Position numbers and translations under genes: made by a program. This document shows, piece by piece, positions 28,606-38,100 of a stretch of DNA of 52,500 bases. Source of the stretch: Prorocentrum cordatum. Taxonomy: Eukaryota; Sar; Dinophyceae; Prorocentrales; Prorocentraceae. The notes beneath the pieces are model-generated. The model was given only the letters and a program-made list of their open reading frames with translations, made no database searches and was not told the DNA's origin. Location: NCBI GenBank assembly GCA_963575745.1, contig CAUYUJ010017649.1, positions 1-52,500 on the forward strand. The letters run 5' to 3'. Every line of letters starts with the position of its first letter. Within the stretch, counting starts at the first letter, position 1.

Positions 28606-28795
28606 CGGGCCGGACGAAAGGGGGGGATTGGGAGAGAGGGGTACGAAATCTGCTGCATGCAGCCGGTTTCGGCCCCACCGAGGGGCCCATTCCTCGATGC
28701 ATGGTCGCCTCGGGCGCATGGGAGGCGCCGGGAAAATCAGGCACGCGAGCTGATTCTCACCCCCCCTTTGCTATCCCCCCCTTTCGCCCGACCCG
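28606..28795. mobile_element. introner-like element, copy 2
   Basis: 190 bp with inverted ends: CGGGCCGGACGAAAGGGGGG on the left, and CGGGTCGGGCGAAAGGGGGG when the right end is read on the - strand. The interior aligns with 5471-5668 (TACGAAATCTGCTGCAT, GGCCCATTCCTCGA, GGCGCCGGGAAAATCAG, CTGATTCTCACCCCCC). No flanking exons or clear target duplication are recognised, so it is not shown to act as an intron here. Confidence 0.8.
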
Positions 28796-28861
28796 AAAAA
28801 AGCGACATGCGCTCTCGAAGAAGAGCAACTTTTGGCGCTCCGCGTTCCGCGCCGAGGCTCG

Positions 28862-29750
28862 CCTCCTCCTCCTCCTCCTCCTCGTCCTCCTCCTCTTCTT
28901 CGTCGTCGTCCTCCTCCTCCTCCTCCTCCTCCTCCTTCCCCCCTCCAACTTATGGTGGTGGTGGTGTCCCCCGAGCAGTCCAGGCTGGCCTTCACGGGCC
29001 CCCCCCGAGCAGGCCCGGGGCGCCGCGGCGCTCCTCCGGGGAGCGCTCCGCCGCCGAGGACGTCGTCCACTGTGGTCGCTCTCTCTGCGCATGGTCTTGC
29101 CGATCGGCGCGGGCCTCCCCCCCCCTCCTCCCTCCTCCCTCCTCCCCTCCACCTCCTCCTCCTCCTCCTCCTCCTCCTCCCTCCGCCTCCTCCCCTCCTC
29201 CTTCCTCCTCCCCTCCCCTCCACTCCTCCTCCTACCTCCTCCCTCCCCTCCTCCTCCTCCCCTCCTCCTCCTCCTCCACCCCTCCTCCTCCTCCTCCTCC
29301 TCCTCCTCCTCCTTCCTCCTCCTCCTCCTCCTCCTCCTCCATTTCTCCTCCTCCTCCTCCTCCTCCCTCCTCCCTCCTCACCATCCCCTCCTCCTTCTCC
29401 TCCTCCTCCTCATCCTCCTCCTCCTCCTCCTCCTCTCCTCCCTTTCTCCTCCTCCTCCTCCTCCTCCTCCTCCCCTCCCTCCCCTCCTCCTCCTCCTCCC
29501 TCTACTCCTCCTCCTCCTCCTCCTCCTCCCCTCCTCCTCCTCCTCCTCCTCCTCCTCCTCCTCCTCCTCCTCCTCCTCCTTCTCCTCCTCCTCCTCCTCC
29601 TTCTCCTCCTCCTCCTCCGCCTCCTCCTGTCCTCCTCCTCCTCCTCCTCCTCCTCCTTCCTCCTCCTCCCCTCCTCCTCACTCCTCCCTCCTCCTCCTCC
29701 TCCTCCTCTCCTCTCTCCAATTCCACCTCTCCATCCTCCTCGTTCTCCTC
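28862..29750. repeat. long (TCC)n region
   Basis: TCC tracts at 28862-28938 and about 29140-29735, with only a short unique stretch between. The frames that stay open through it encode only Ser/Leu/Pro runs and are not genes. Confidence 0.9.
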
Positions 29751-30110
29751 TTTTTTTGAGCTCCACGCGCCCCAAAGACCTCACAGAGAGGAACAGACGC
29801 CCACCTGCTAAGGGGACGAGCAGGGGGCCGAAGAAGAGCAGCGCCAACGGTCCAGAGCCATGCCCCCGTGGCGAGCTCAATGCGCGAACAGGGAACGCAA
29901 GGAGACCGTGCTCCGCGCTCCCTGTTCGGGGTAGGGGGCGCGGGAGCCGTGCTCCGACGCCCAACCTACCCACCACCTACTCCATAGGAGGCCGCGGCGA
30001 CGAGAGCAATTTTCTCTCCCCTTGGCCCCTACGGGCAAACAAGAGTGACGATCGGGCTGCTACCCGCCTGTTTTCCTCCTGGCCCCTACGGGCAAACAGG
30101 AGTGGCACCC
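29751..30110. repeat. 360-bp module, copy 1
   Basis: Starts TTTTTTTGAGCTCCACGCGC, contains CCTCACAGAGAGGAACAGAC and GCTCCCTGTTCGGGGTAGGG, and ends with two copies of TGGCCCCTACGGGCAAACA. Near-identical copies are at 31534-31895 and 32264-32610, each between (TCC)n tracts. Small indels break any common frame, so it is non-coding. Confidence 0.9.
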
Positions 30111-30204
30111 TCCTCCTCCTCCTCCTCCTCCTCCTCCTTCTCCATTTCTCCTCCTCTTCCATTTCTCCTCCTCCTCCTCCTCCTCCTCCTCCTCCTCCTC
30201 CTCC
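30111..30204. repeat. (TCC)n tract
   Basis: Pyrimidine triplets that run straight into the relict spliced leader. Confidence 0.9.
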
Positions 30205-30226
30205 TCCGTAGCCATTTTGGCTCAAG
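30205..30226 (+). other. exact relict dinoflagellate spliced leader
   Basis: TCCGTAGCCATTTTGGCTCA plus AG is a full 22-of-22 match to the dinoflagellate spliced leader. It is followed by CCTGCC, not by GT, so it is not an SL RNA gene. It marks the 5' end of a reverse-transcribed and reinserted mRNA. Confidence 0.92.
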
Positions 30227-30344
30227 CCTGCCTCGGGCGCCAGGCGGGCGAGGTGCGCGCTTTGTCTCTCTCCGTAGAGTCCCGTCGCCTCGGCGGGCAA
30301 AGAGAGCGGCTCTGTCTCAGTCCCCTCGTCCTGCGGCCCTGGCA

Positions 30345-31248
30345 ATGGCTACGGTCCCCTCGCCCCCGAGCGCGGGTCAGGTGGCGGCCCTCGCCCCACT
30401 GGCTCGGGCGGCGGCGGCAGGCGCGGCGGAGGGCGGAGGCGGGCGGCAGAGTGTGGCTGCGGCCGTGGCTGCTGCCCTCCGCACTGGCGCCTCCCTGCTG
30501 GGCCTGCAGCAGGACGTCCAGAAGACACCGCTCGACGAGGCGGGCGAGCAGGAGGTGGCGGCGCGGCTCCTGGCGATCGAGCGGGCGCTCTCGCTCCAGG
30601 TCGCGGGACAGCCCGTCCCAGGCGCGGTCCGCCTGGACCGCAACCTCGCCGCCCACGCCGAGATTGGCAAGGGCGCCGGCGTCCTTGGCCTGCCGGTCGC
30701 GGAGAAGCGGCGCCGGCAGCGCGGCCGCAGGCGCGGGCGCAAGCAATCCGGGGCTGTCCGACACGGCGGGCGCCTCGGATGAGAAAGACGAGCACCGGTC
30801 CAACCTTGTCTGCACGGACTCGGACCAGGGCTGCGACAATCCACACTACAAGTACGGGGATGGGGACAAGGAGAAGATCGAGAAGGTGGTGCACGATACC
30901 TTCAACCTGATGGACCAGCGGACCTCCACCCTCTTGAGTTTCGAGGGCAAGCAGAAGGAGCTGGAGACCATCGACAACCCCATTCCCAAGAAGGCACTCG
31001 AGACTGACCAGGCGGTGCAGGACACAGACGTTGTGCGAGAGTCGCAGCACAAGGGCGTGCTCAAGGAGTACAACTCGTCGGCTGCTTCCGCTCCCCTCGA
31101 GTGCATGAAGAACGAGCCCAGCCTGGGCAAGGGTGGCAAGAGTAAGCCCCGCGGCTCCTACGCCATGGTCAACATTGGCATGGGTAAGTCGGGCTTCGAG
31201 CCGCTTGGGCGCGTCGGCAAGGGCAAGGACAAGGGCATCGGCCTCTGA
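30345..31248 (+). pseudogene. retroposed gene of unknown function, one frameshift
   Basis: ATG 30345 is the first ATG after the relict spliced leader, leaving a 118-nt leader region. The first part (to about residue 115) is Ala/Gly-rich, then reads LLGLQQDVQKTPLDEAGEQE and LLAIERALSLQVAGQPVPGA. Near 30695-30710 the coding character moves one base (from VAEK to SGAGSAAAGAGASNPGLSDT). It continues as a hydrophilic protein with EKIEKVVHDTFNLMDQRTST and a basic end MGKSGFEPLGRVGKGKDKGI, stop at 31246-31248. No intron and no poly(A) are seen. It is a processed retrocopy, either decayed by one indel or affected by a sequence error. I recognise no family. Confidence 0.6.
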
Positions 31249-31319
31249 TTCGCCTGCCGTTCGCACACCTGCAGATTTATAGGCTGCAGGGTATCGGCGC
31301 TAGCCACGTCAGAAGGCTA

Positions 31320-31533
31320 TCGCTTCTGCCCTCGAGCATCCTCCTCCTCCTCCCTTTCTCCTCCTCCTCCTCCACCCTTTCTCCTCCTCCTCCTTTTCCT
31401 CCCTTTCTCCTCCTCCTCCCTTTCTCCTCCTCCTCCTCCTCCCCCTCCCTCACGTCCTCCCCCTCCTCCTCCTCCTCCTCCTCCTCCTCCTCCTCCTCCA
31501 CCTCCTCCTCCTCCCTTTCCCCTCCTCCTCCTC
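31320..31533. repeat. (TCC)n tract
   Basis: TCC triplets with CTTT interruptions between the retrogene and module copy 2. Confidence 0.9.
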
Positions 31534-31895
31534 TTTTTTTTGAGCTCCACGCGCCCCAAAGACCTCACAGAGAGGAACAGACGCCCACCTGCTAAGGGGA
31601 CGAGCAGGGGCCGAAGAAGAGCAGCGCCAACGGTCCAGAGCCATGCCCCCGTGGCGAGCTCAATGCGCGAACAGGGAACGCCAGGAGACCGTGCTCCGCG
31701 CTCCCTGTTCGGGGTAGGGGGCGCGGGAGCCGTGCTCCGACGCCCAACCTACCCACCGCCTACTCCATAGGTGGCCGCGGCGACGAGAACAAGTTTCTCT
31801 CCCCTTGGCCCCTACGGGCAAACAAGAGTGACGATCGGGCTGCTACCCGCCTGTTTTTCCTCCTGGCCCCTACGGGCAAACAGGAGTGGCGCCCG
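31534..31895. repeat. 360-bp module, copy 2
   Basis: Same order of blocks as 29751-30110, with a few single-base differences and indels. Confidence 0.9.
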
Positions 31896-32263
31896 CCTCC
31901 TCCTCCTCCTCCTCCTCCTCCTCCTCACTCCCTCCTCCATTCTCTCCTCCTCCTCCTCACTCCTCCTCCTTTCTCCTCCTCCTCCTCCATTTCTCCTCCT
32001 CCTTTTTCCTCGCTTCTCCTCCTCCTCCTCCATTTCTCCTCCGCCTCCTCCTCTCCTCCTCCTCCTCCTCCTCCTCCTCCTCCTCCCCCTCCCTCACGTC
32101 CTCCCCTCCTCCTCCTCCTCCTCCTCCTCCTCCTCCTCCTCCTCCTCCTCCTCATTTCTCCTCCTCCTCCTGCTCCTCCTCCTCCTCCCTCTCACTCCTC
32201 CTCCTCCTCCTCCTTATCCTCCTCCTCCTCCTCCTTTTTTTGAGCTCCACCTCCTCCTCCTCC
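31896..32263. repeat. (TCC)n tract with a fragment of the module start
   Basis: TCC triplets. At about 32235-32250 a 16-bp fragment TTTTTTTGAGCTCCAC repeats the start of module copy 3, as expected from slippage or unequal exchange. Confidence 0.9.
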
Positions 32264-32610
32264 TTTTTTTGAGCTCCACGCGCCCCAAAAACCTCACAGA
32301 GAGGAACAGACGCCCACCTGCCGAGCAGGGGGCCGAAGAAGAGCAGCGCCAACGGTCCAGAGCCATGAGCTCAATGCGCGAACAGGGAACGCCAGGAGAC
32401 CGTGCTCCGCGCTCCCTGTTCGGGGTAGGGGGCGCGGGAGCCGTGCTCCGACGCCCAACCTACCCACCACCTACTCCATAGGTGGCCGCGGCGACGAGAA
32501 CAAGTTTCTCTCCCCTTGGCCCCTACGGGCAAACAAGAGTGACGATCGGGCTGCTACCCGCCTGTTTCCCTCCTGGCCCCTACGTGCGGGCAAACAGGAG
32601 TGGCACCCGC
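32264..32610. repeat. 360-bp module, copy 3
   Basis: As copies 1 and 2, with short deletions relative to copy 2 (for example after CCCACCTGC and after CAGAGCCATG). Followed by (TCC)n at about 32611-32712. Confidence 0.9.
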
Positions 32611-32747
32611 CTCCTCCTCCTCCTCTTCCTCCTCCTCCCTTTCTCCTCCCTCTCCTCTTCCTCCTCCCCCTCCGCCTCCTCCTCCGCCTCCTCCTCTTCC
32701 TCCTCCTCCTCGTCCTGTAATTATCCTCACCCCCTCTGCGCGTTGCC

Positions 32748-33500
32748 GCCCCCCATGGAGTAGATCTTGGCTGTTTTAGGCGCCTGTTTCGAGCAGGTGG
32801 AGTCCCCCCCACAGGGCGCACTTATGCAAGCAGTCGCACCGAGCAGAGGTCCCGAGCCAGACTCCCCTTTCCCCTTCCCCCCACCCCCGTTCGCTCAGTG
32901 TCGAAACGTCGAATCGGAAAACGTTCACCATCTCGGCCTGAAGGTCGTTTGCCCAAGTGCGGCCAATGCCGTTTCTGGGCTGCACTTGCCGTTGGGAGTC
33001 GGCCTCGTTTTTTTGTCCGTGCCCAGTGCTCGGGCGTGGCAGCACGAGGAACAGCCACGGCACACACAAGATCTTCGGAGCTCCGTGCGGATTGCCTGGA
33101 TCCGCGCTGGGGCCTCCCGGTGGCGCTGCGCCGCCCCTGCAGCGCTCGGCGCGCCAGGGAGGGGGGTGCGGCGCCGATCCAAGAAGTCGGGCCGATCCTC
33201 GTAATTTTGTCTGTCTAGATAAAAGATAATTTTCTGTCTCTGTAATTAAGTCGATCCTCGTAATAAGATAATGTTTCTGTCTCTGGGCAGGTGATCTTTT
33301 TTATTCATTGTTTTGCCGATCGGCGCGGGCCCCCCCCCTCCCCCCCCCCATGGAGTAGATCTTGACTGTTTGTGGCGCCTGTTTCGAGCAGGCGGGGTCT
33401 CCCCTATCGTGAACGCACCGTTCCAAACAGCCGCACTAAGCAGTGGTCTGGAGCCAGACCCCCCCCCTTCCCCCCTCTCCCGCCCAATGTCGAAACGCAT
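32748..33500. repeat. diverged direct duplication of about 160 bp
   Basis: CCCATGGAGTAGATCTTG, TGGCGCCTGTTTCGAGCAGG, GAGCCAGAC and TGTCGAAACG occur in the same order at about 32750-32915 and 33347-33500. Between them is the foldback relative at 33078-33203 and a short (GTCTCTGTAATTAAG) repeat near 33235. No gene is seen. Confidence 0.65.
33078..33203. mobile_element. foldback (MITE-like) element, diverged copy
   Basis: Aligns with 27500-27625: GCTCCGTGCGGATTGCCTGG at the start, a GGCGCTGCGCC middle, CGCCAGGGAGGG, and GATCCAAGAAGTCGGGCCGA at the end. Its arms are less well paired. Confidence 0.6.
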
Positions 33501-34320
33501 AATACACAAACACAATGACCAGGGTGTCGCCAGGCTCAAACGTTCAGGACTTGCCGAACATTTGGGCCCCAGGCTGCGCAGCCCAGGCGCTGAGAGAAGG
33601 ACCGGCCTCGAGGCCGGAAGGGGCGCCAGGCGAGTCGAGACCACGGCAGTTGGCCTTCGGGGGTGGGGCCCTCGTCGCCATGGCTGGACGCAGCTCGGGG
33701 GATTCCCAGACCTTCCTCGAGGGCTACAAAATATCACCAGAACCTCGGCATCTCAAATCCAGTCGAGGTCTTAAGCAGCCCAGATCGGTCTGTAGGTTTG
33801 GAGTGCTGTTTTCTGAACACTCTGGAAGGTCAGGGTTGGCGCGGCTGGACCCCGGGAGGGTCTGGGGACCAGTCTTGAGTTGCCGGCAGGTCGACCCAGA
33901 GATCCGACGCTCCAAGAAATACAGTCGGGGCCCTGAAGAAGGAACCCTTTTCGTTGGGGAGGGGCTCCGCGTTCCTTGAGTGTTTCACAGCTTTCCTCAG
34001 GCTTTCCTCATGTTTTTGACAGGACATGGAAGTTTAACTTATGGAAAAAAGCGGCCTCGTTCCTTATTTAGGGTTCCTTAGGCCAACGCCTCGACTGTAT
34101 GGGGGCGGCGGGCTGTGGGCCGCTTTCGGCCTCTGGGGGCCCTCGCCGGGCCACTGGAGCGCCAAGCAGCGACTCGGGGCGAACAACTGGTCCTAGTGGT
34201 CCGGACCTCTGGGGCCCACGCATCGGAAAAGTTCGAGCGGCCAGATGTCTGGGAACTTGCCCTGCTCCGAGGTCGTGGGCCGGATGGCCTATGTGGAGGG
34301 TTCCTCCGAAGGGTTTAGGC
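33500..34320. other. spacer with dispersed repeats, no supported gene
   Basis: Modules near 33925-34090 (CCCTGAAGAAGGAACCCTTT, GGGAGGGGCTCCGCGTTCC, AGGGTTCCTTAGGCCAACGC) recur in diverged form near 42985-43150. The remaining open frames show no recognisable protein. Confidence 0.5.
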
Positions 34321-34329
34321 GACCCGTCT

Positions 34330-35225
34330 CTTCCTCCTCCTCCTCCTCCTCCGCCTGCTCCTTCTCCTCCTCCCCTCCCCCTCCTCATCCCTCCTCCTCC
34401 TCCTCCTCCTCCTCCTCCTCCTCCTCCTCCTCCTCCTCCTAATCCTCAACCTCGGGTCGCCTGCGGCCCCGGGGGAAATCGTGCAGGCCTATGCGTGCTC
34501 GAGGCCCGCCCCGCGGCCAGGGTGAAGACCCCTGTGCGCGCTCCCGCAGTCGGCGTGCCCCGTGGTGACGGCACGGTGGCCGCGTGCCCCGGCGGGGAGA
34601 GGCGTGCTCGGAGGCGACGACGGGGGCGAAGGGCCCAGGGGGCGGGCTGGAGGGTCTCTCCGAAGGGCTTAGGCAACCCTTCCTCCTCCCTCCCCTCATC
34701 CCCTCCCTCCTCCTCCTCCGCCTCCTCCTCCTCCCTCCTTCCTCCTCCTCCTCCTCCTCCTCCTCCTCCTCCTCCTCCTCCCCCTCCGCTTCCCTCCTCC
34801 TCCTCCTCCTCCTCCTCCTCCTCCTTCCTCCTCCTCCTCCTCCTCCTCCCCTCCTCCTCCTCCTCCTCCTCCACTCCTCCTCCTCCTCCTCCTCCTCCTC
34901 CCTCCTCCCCTCCCTTCCTCCTCCTCCTCCTCCTCCTCCTCCTCCTCCGCTCCTCCTCCTCCTCCTCCCCTCCTCCTCCTCCTCTCCTCTCCTCCTCCTC
35001 CTCCTCCTCCTCCTCCTCCTCCTACGGGTCGCCTACGGCCCCGGGGGAAACTTTCCAGGGCGGGCAGTGCGCGCAGGCGCCCGTGAGCCCTGCCGAAGGC
35101 ACGACTTGCCCTCCCATGGGCTATTCTCCCCCATCGCCGCCCCCGACGTGCGGGGGTGGGGGCAGAGGAGGAGGAGGCGGAGGAGGAGGAGGAGGAGGAG
35201 GAGGAGGAGGAGGTAGAGGAGGATG
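34330..35225. repeat. (TCC)n tracts and GTCGCC-TGCGGCCCC repeats
   Basis: TCC tracts at about 34332-34440 and 34680-35025, each followed by GGGTCGCCTRCGGCCCCGGG, as at 3637. A (GGA)n tract at about 35165-35225 closes the block. Non-coding. Confidence 0.8.
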
Positions 35226-35244
35226 GACCCCAGGCTTATGATGT

Positions 35245-36300
35245 TCCAACCTATTTTAGCCATGATCACCAGAACTAGTTTCGAGCACCAAGAAAATACT
35301 GAAACTTGAAAGTTTTCAACTGTCGGGCCCTGGGGGGCGATACTCGCTCGACACTGTCTCGAGACTTGTCTGGGTGCTCGGAATCATTTCTTGGATGTGG
35401 TCCTTAACAGGGCTGGACCTGAACGGTGTTTTGGCGATTTCGTGGGCCGTTTTCGGTTCGATTCGTTTTGTGGTAAAGGCGGATTGAAGACAAAACGAGG
35501 GAAAACGAGAACAAAACGAAAACGAAAATCACCGTCTAGGTTCAGCCCTGGTCCTTGAGTGCGGCGGTCGCAACACCACCCAGGGCCCCAGATTTCCTCT
35601 CGGCGCCTTCTGCTTCGGTGGTGCCCCCTCGTCCGTCCGTCTCTTCGCGGGGCGGGCCGAGATCCCAAGTACATTGCCACCGCCGTTCTACTTTTAAGTC
35701 GGGCCTGTCCCTCTACAGGGGGACTGTTCAAGAGTAGTCAACAGAATAGCCTAGGGGACTATTGCTTTGACTCCTTTTGGGCATTTTGGGTGTATTTTTG
35801 GGGTAGTTTGAATTTGTCGCCCAGGATCCCCAGCTTTGGGGGGGTATTTTTGTGTATTTTGAATTTTGTTTTTTTTGGATTTGTATTTTTTGGGGGGCAG
35901 GCCCGACCTAACACTGCTTCGTGCTCCTGCTCTGCTGCTTCCGACTGGTGGACGCGCGGGGCAGGCGAGCTGGGCCGGCCCTCTTCTCTGCTTAATCTTA
36001 GGGTGCTCCACAAGTTGGAGGGGGAGGGGATCCTCCTCCTCCTCCTCCTCCTCCTCCTCCTCCTCCTCCTCCTCAACCTCCTCCTCCTCCTCCTCCTCAT
36101 CCTTCCACCTTTAACTTGTGGTGGTGGTGGTGGAAAACAGGCCCATCACCCTTTCCTTCCTCCAGGTCTTTGCTGCTGCTACTGGCATCCGCACAGACTG
36201 AACCACCAGACAGAATTTCGAGCACCACGAACATGTCGGAACTCGAGGGTTTTCCCGTAAGGGGCCATGGGAGGCGATACTCGTTCGACTCTGCTTCGAT
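35245..36300. other. spacer with two copies of a dispersed repeat and a TCC tract
   Basis: TTTCGAGCACCAAGAAAATA near 35280 and TTTCGAGCACCACGAACATG near 36214 belong to the repeat also seen at 3637-3830. AT-richer sequence (35740-35900) and a TCC tract at 36028-36105 lie between. No gene is supported. Confidence 0.5.
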
Positions 36301-36599
36301 ACTGTTCTGGGTGCTCGACATGATGTCTGGGATCTGGTCCTCAAGCACGATGGGGCAGCGTAAGCTTTGACGCCTTCTGCTGGAGGCCTTGAGGTTGACA
36401 CCAACACCAACATCGGCGGTGTGCATCCACGGATGGAAGATGGCCCTAATCTTGGTGATGGCGGCAGTATTCGGGCTTCTTGCACGGCCAAAATATTGCC
36501 ACCAACACCAGCATAGAGGATCATCATCCTCCGGGGGAGCCCCCCCTCTCTGTGCTGATGTTGATGCCCATTGCTAAGCCTCCAACTCCTGGGCCCTCC

Positions 36600-36880
36600 A
36601 GTCCTCCTCCTCCTCCTCCTCCTCCTCCTCCTCCTCCCTCCTCCTCCTCCTCCTCCCTCCTCCTACTCTTCTTCCTCCTCCTCCTCCTCCTGCTTCTCCT
36701 CCTCCTCCTCCTCCTCCTCCTCCTCCTCCTCCTCCTCCTCCATCCTTCCCCTCGCCGAGGACGAGGAGCTGGGCGTCGACGAGCTGCCCGGGCGCACGCG
36801 CGCGGTGAGCGAGCTGCCCAGGCGCGCGCGCGCGGGGAGCACGCTGCCCAGGCGCGCGCGCGCGGGGAGCACGGCCGAGT
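36600..36880. repeat. (TCC)n tract and 33-bp minisatellite
   Basis: TCC triplets at about 36600-36745, then three to four units of GAGCTGCCCAGGCGCGCGCG followed by CGGGGAGCACG at about 36776-36880. Confidence 0.8.
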
Positions 36881-37101
36881 ACGTCGCCATCTGACGCCCT
36901 CTTCGTTCTAGGCCGCCTGGATGGGGTCAGAGTACACCTTAGGCGATGCTTAAGAAAACCTAAGTTTTCGTCCAGAGTCTCGATTATTCTTCACTTTTCA
37001 ATGTAAATCCCAAGATTTTAATAGAAGTTCGGGGTTTTTATTCAAATTCGCAGACTCTGAATTTCTTAACCCATGATTTCTTGAGCATTTCGCAGGGTGT
37101 A

Positions 37102-37267
37102 GATGGGGTCGGAGAATCGCGCCGCATCGCCGATGAATCGGCGGTGCGGCCCGATGTGGAGCACGATTTGCTCCACGCCGATGACGTGATGACTCGCCGA
37201 CGTCGCCAGTGCATCGGCGATAGATTGCCGATGCATCGCCTTTGCGGCGCGATCCTCCGACCCCATC
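37102..37267. mobile_element. foldback element, 166 bp
   Basis: Left arm GATGGGGTCGGAGAATCGCG continues CCGCATCGCCGATGAATCGGC. The right arm read on the - strand is GATGGGGTCGGAGGATCGCG and continues CCGCAAAGGCGATGCATCGGC. The centre contains a second hairpin, GTGGAGCA-CGATT-TGCTCCAC. Almost the whole element can fold into one long stem, so it is either a MITE or a structured RNA source. Confidence 0.75.
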
Positions 37268-37316
37268 TGCTCGGACCCCATCTCGGAGGCCTCTGCTCGT
37301 GTTCTTCGTGATTGTA

Positions 37317-37632
37317 CTTGGTTCGCCCAAACGCCCTGGGCGTTTCTTTTCGCGTTTTGTACTTTGGGCTTTTGACAGGCTGAGAACGGTAAACAAATAC
37401 GCTATTGTGTTTAGCAGTTTTAGGGCAGTTGGTTTGGCGTTGTTTGGGCGTTGCTTGTGCGCTTTCCGGCTGAAAGCGCTAAAGCAAGTTCTGAAAACAC
37501 TAACACAACACATTTTGTTTTGAGCGCTCTTAGTTTTTGTGCTGAGACCTGAAAGCGCGTTTTCAACATGCCCAAGACGCCGCGTTGAAAACGCTAACAA
37601 AAACGCCCTGGGCAGATGTATGGCGAACCAAG
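37317..37632. mobile_element. MITE-like element, 316 bp
   Basis: Left end CTTGGTTCGCCCAAACGCCC continues TGGGCGTTT. The right end read on the - strand is CTTGGTTCGCCATACATCTG and continues CCCAGGGCGTTTTT. The first 11 bp match perfectly. The interior is AT-richer than its surroundings, with repeated AAGCGCTAA-like words. No coding sequence. Confidence 0.65.
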
Positions 37633-37639
37633 GTTTTTT

Positions 37640-38100
37640 TATGCGGAAGCCGCGGGTTGGCAAGCTCGAGGCGTCATGTTGTTCAGTCTCCCTCCCTCCC
37701 TCCTCGCCCTGCTCCTCACCTGGTTCCCTCCCTCCCTCCTCCTGGCTCGTTCCCTCCTCACCCTGTCCCCCCACCCTTGTACTTACGGTCGGACCAGGGG
37801 ACAAGGTCGAGGTCGGTTCGGGGGGAGGGGGGTACGTCATGTTTTTCGTGTACGTTGGATGTTCTTGTACTTTTTGGGGGAGGGTACCCTCGAATGTTCT
37901 TCGGCTTGGCCGGCGGCGGGTCTCATGTTCTTGAAGGATGTTTTTCCACACTAGGTCCGGTCGCACCCTGTCGCTACAACCCCTCCCCCCTAACACGGAT
38001 TACCCACCTAACGTGATTTGGACTTCGGTGACACCGAGCCCGGCCCGCCAGAATGGGCGTGACACCTGCATTTTGGCGTTTTTCTTGTCTCGGAATGATG
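37640..38100. other. spacer, no supported gene
   Basis: CCCTCCCTCC-rich stretch at about 37690-37770, otherwise unremarkable. No recognisable frame. Confidence 0.4.

Noticed and set aside
27236-29811. Long open frames of Glu/Arg, Ser or Pro runs on both strands
   Set aside because: They are translations of (GGA)n/(TCC)n tracts, open in all frames because the triplets lack stops; no unique protein sequence is present.
30205-30226. SL RNA gene
   Set aside because: The 22-nt leader is not followed by a GT donor or an SL intron; it continues into a gene leader region, so it is a relict on a retrocopy.
36998-37996. A 332-codon - strand frame
   Set aside because: It crosses two MITE-like elements and low-complexity sequence, with no recognisable domain.
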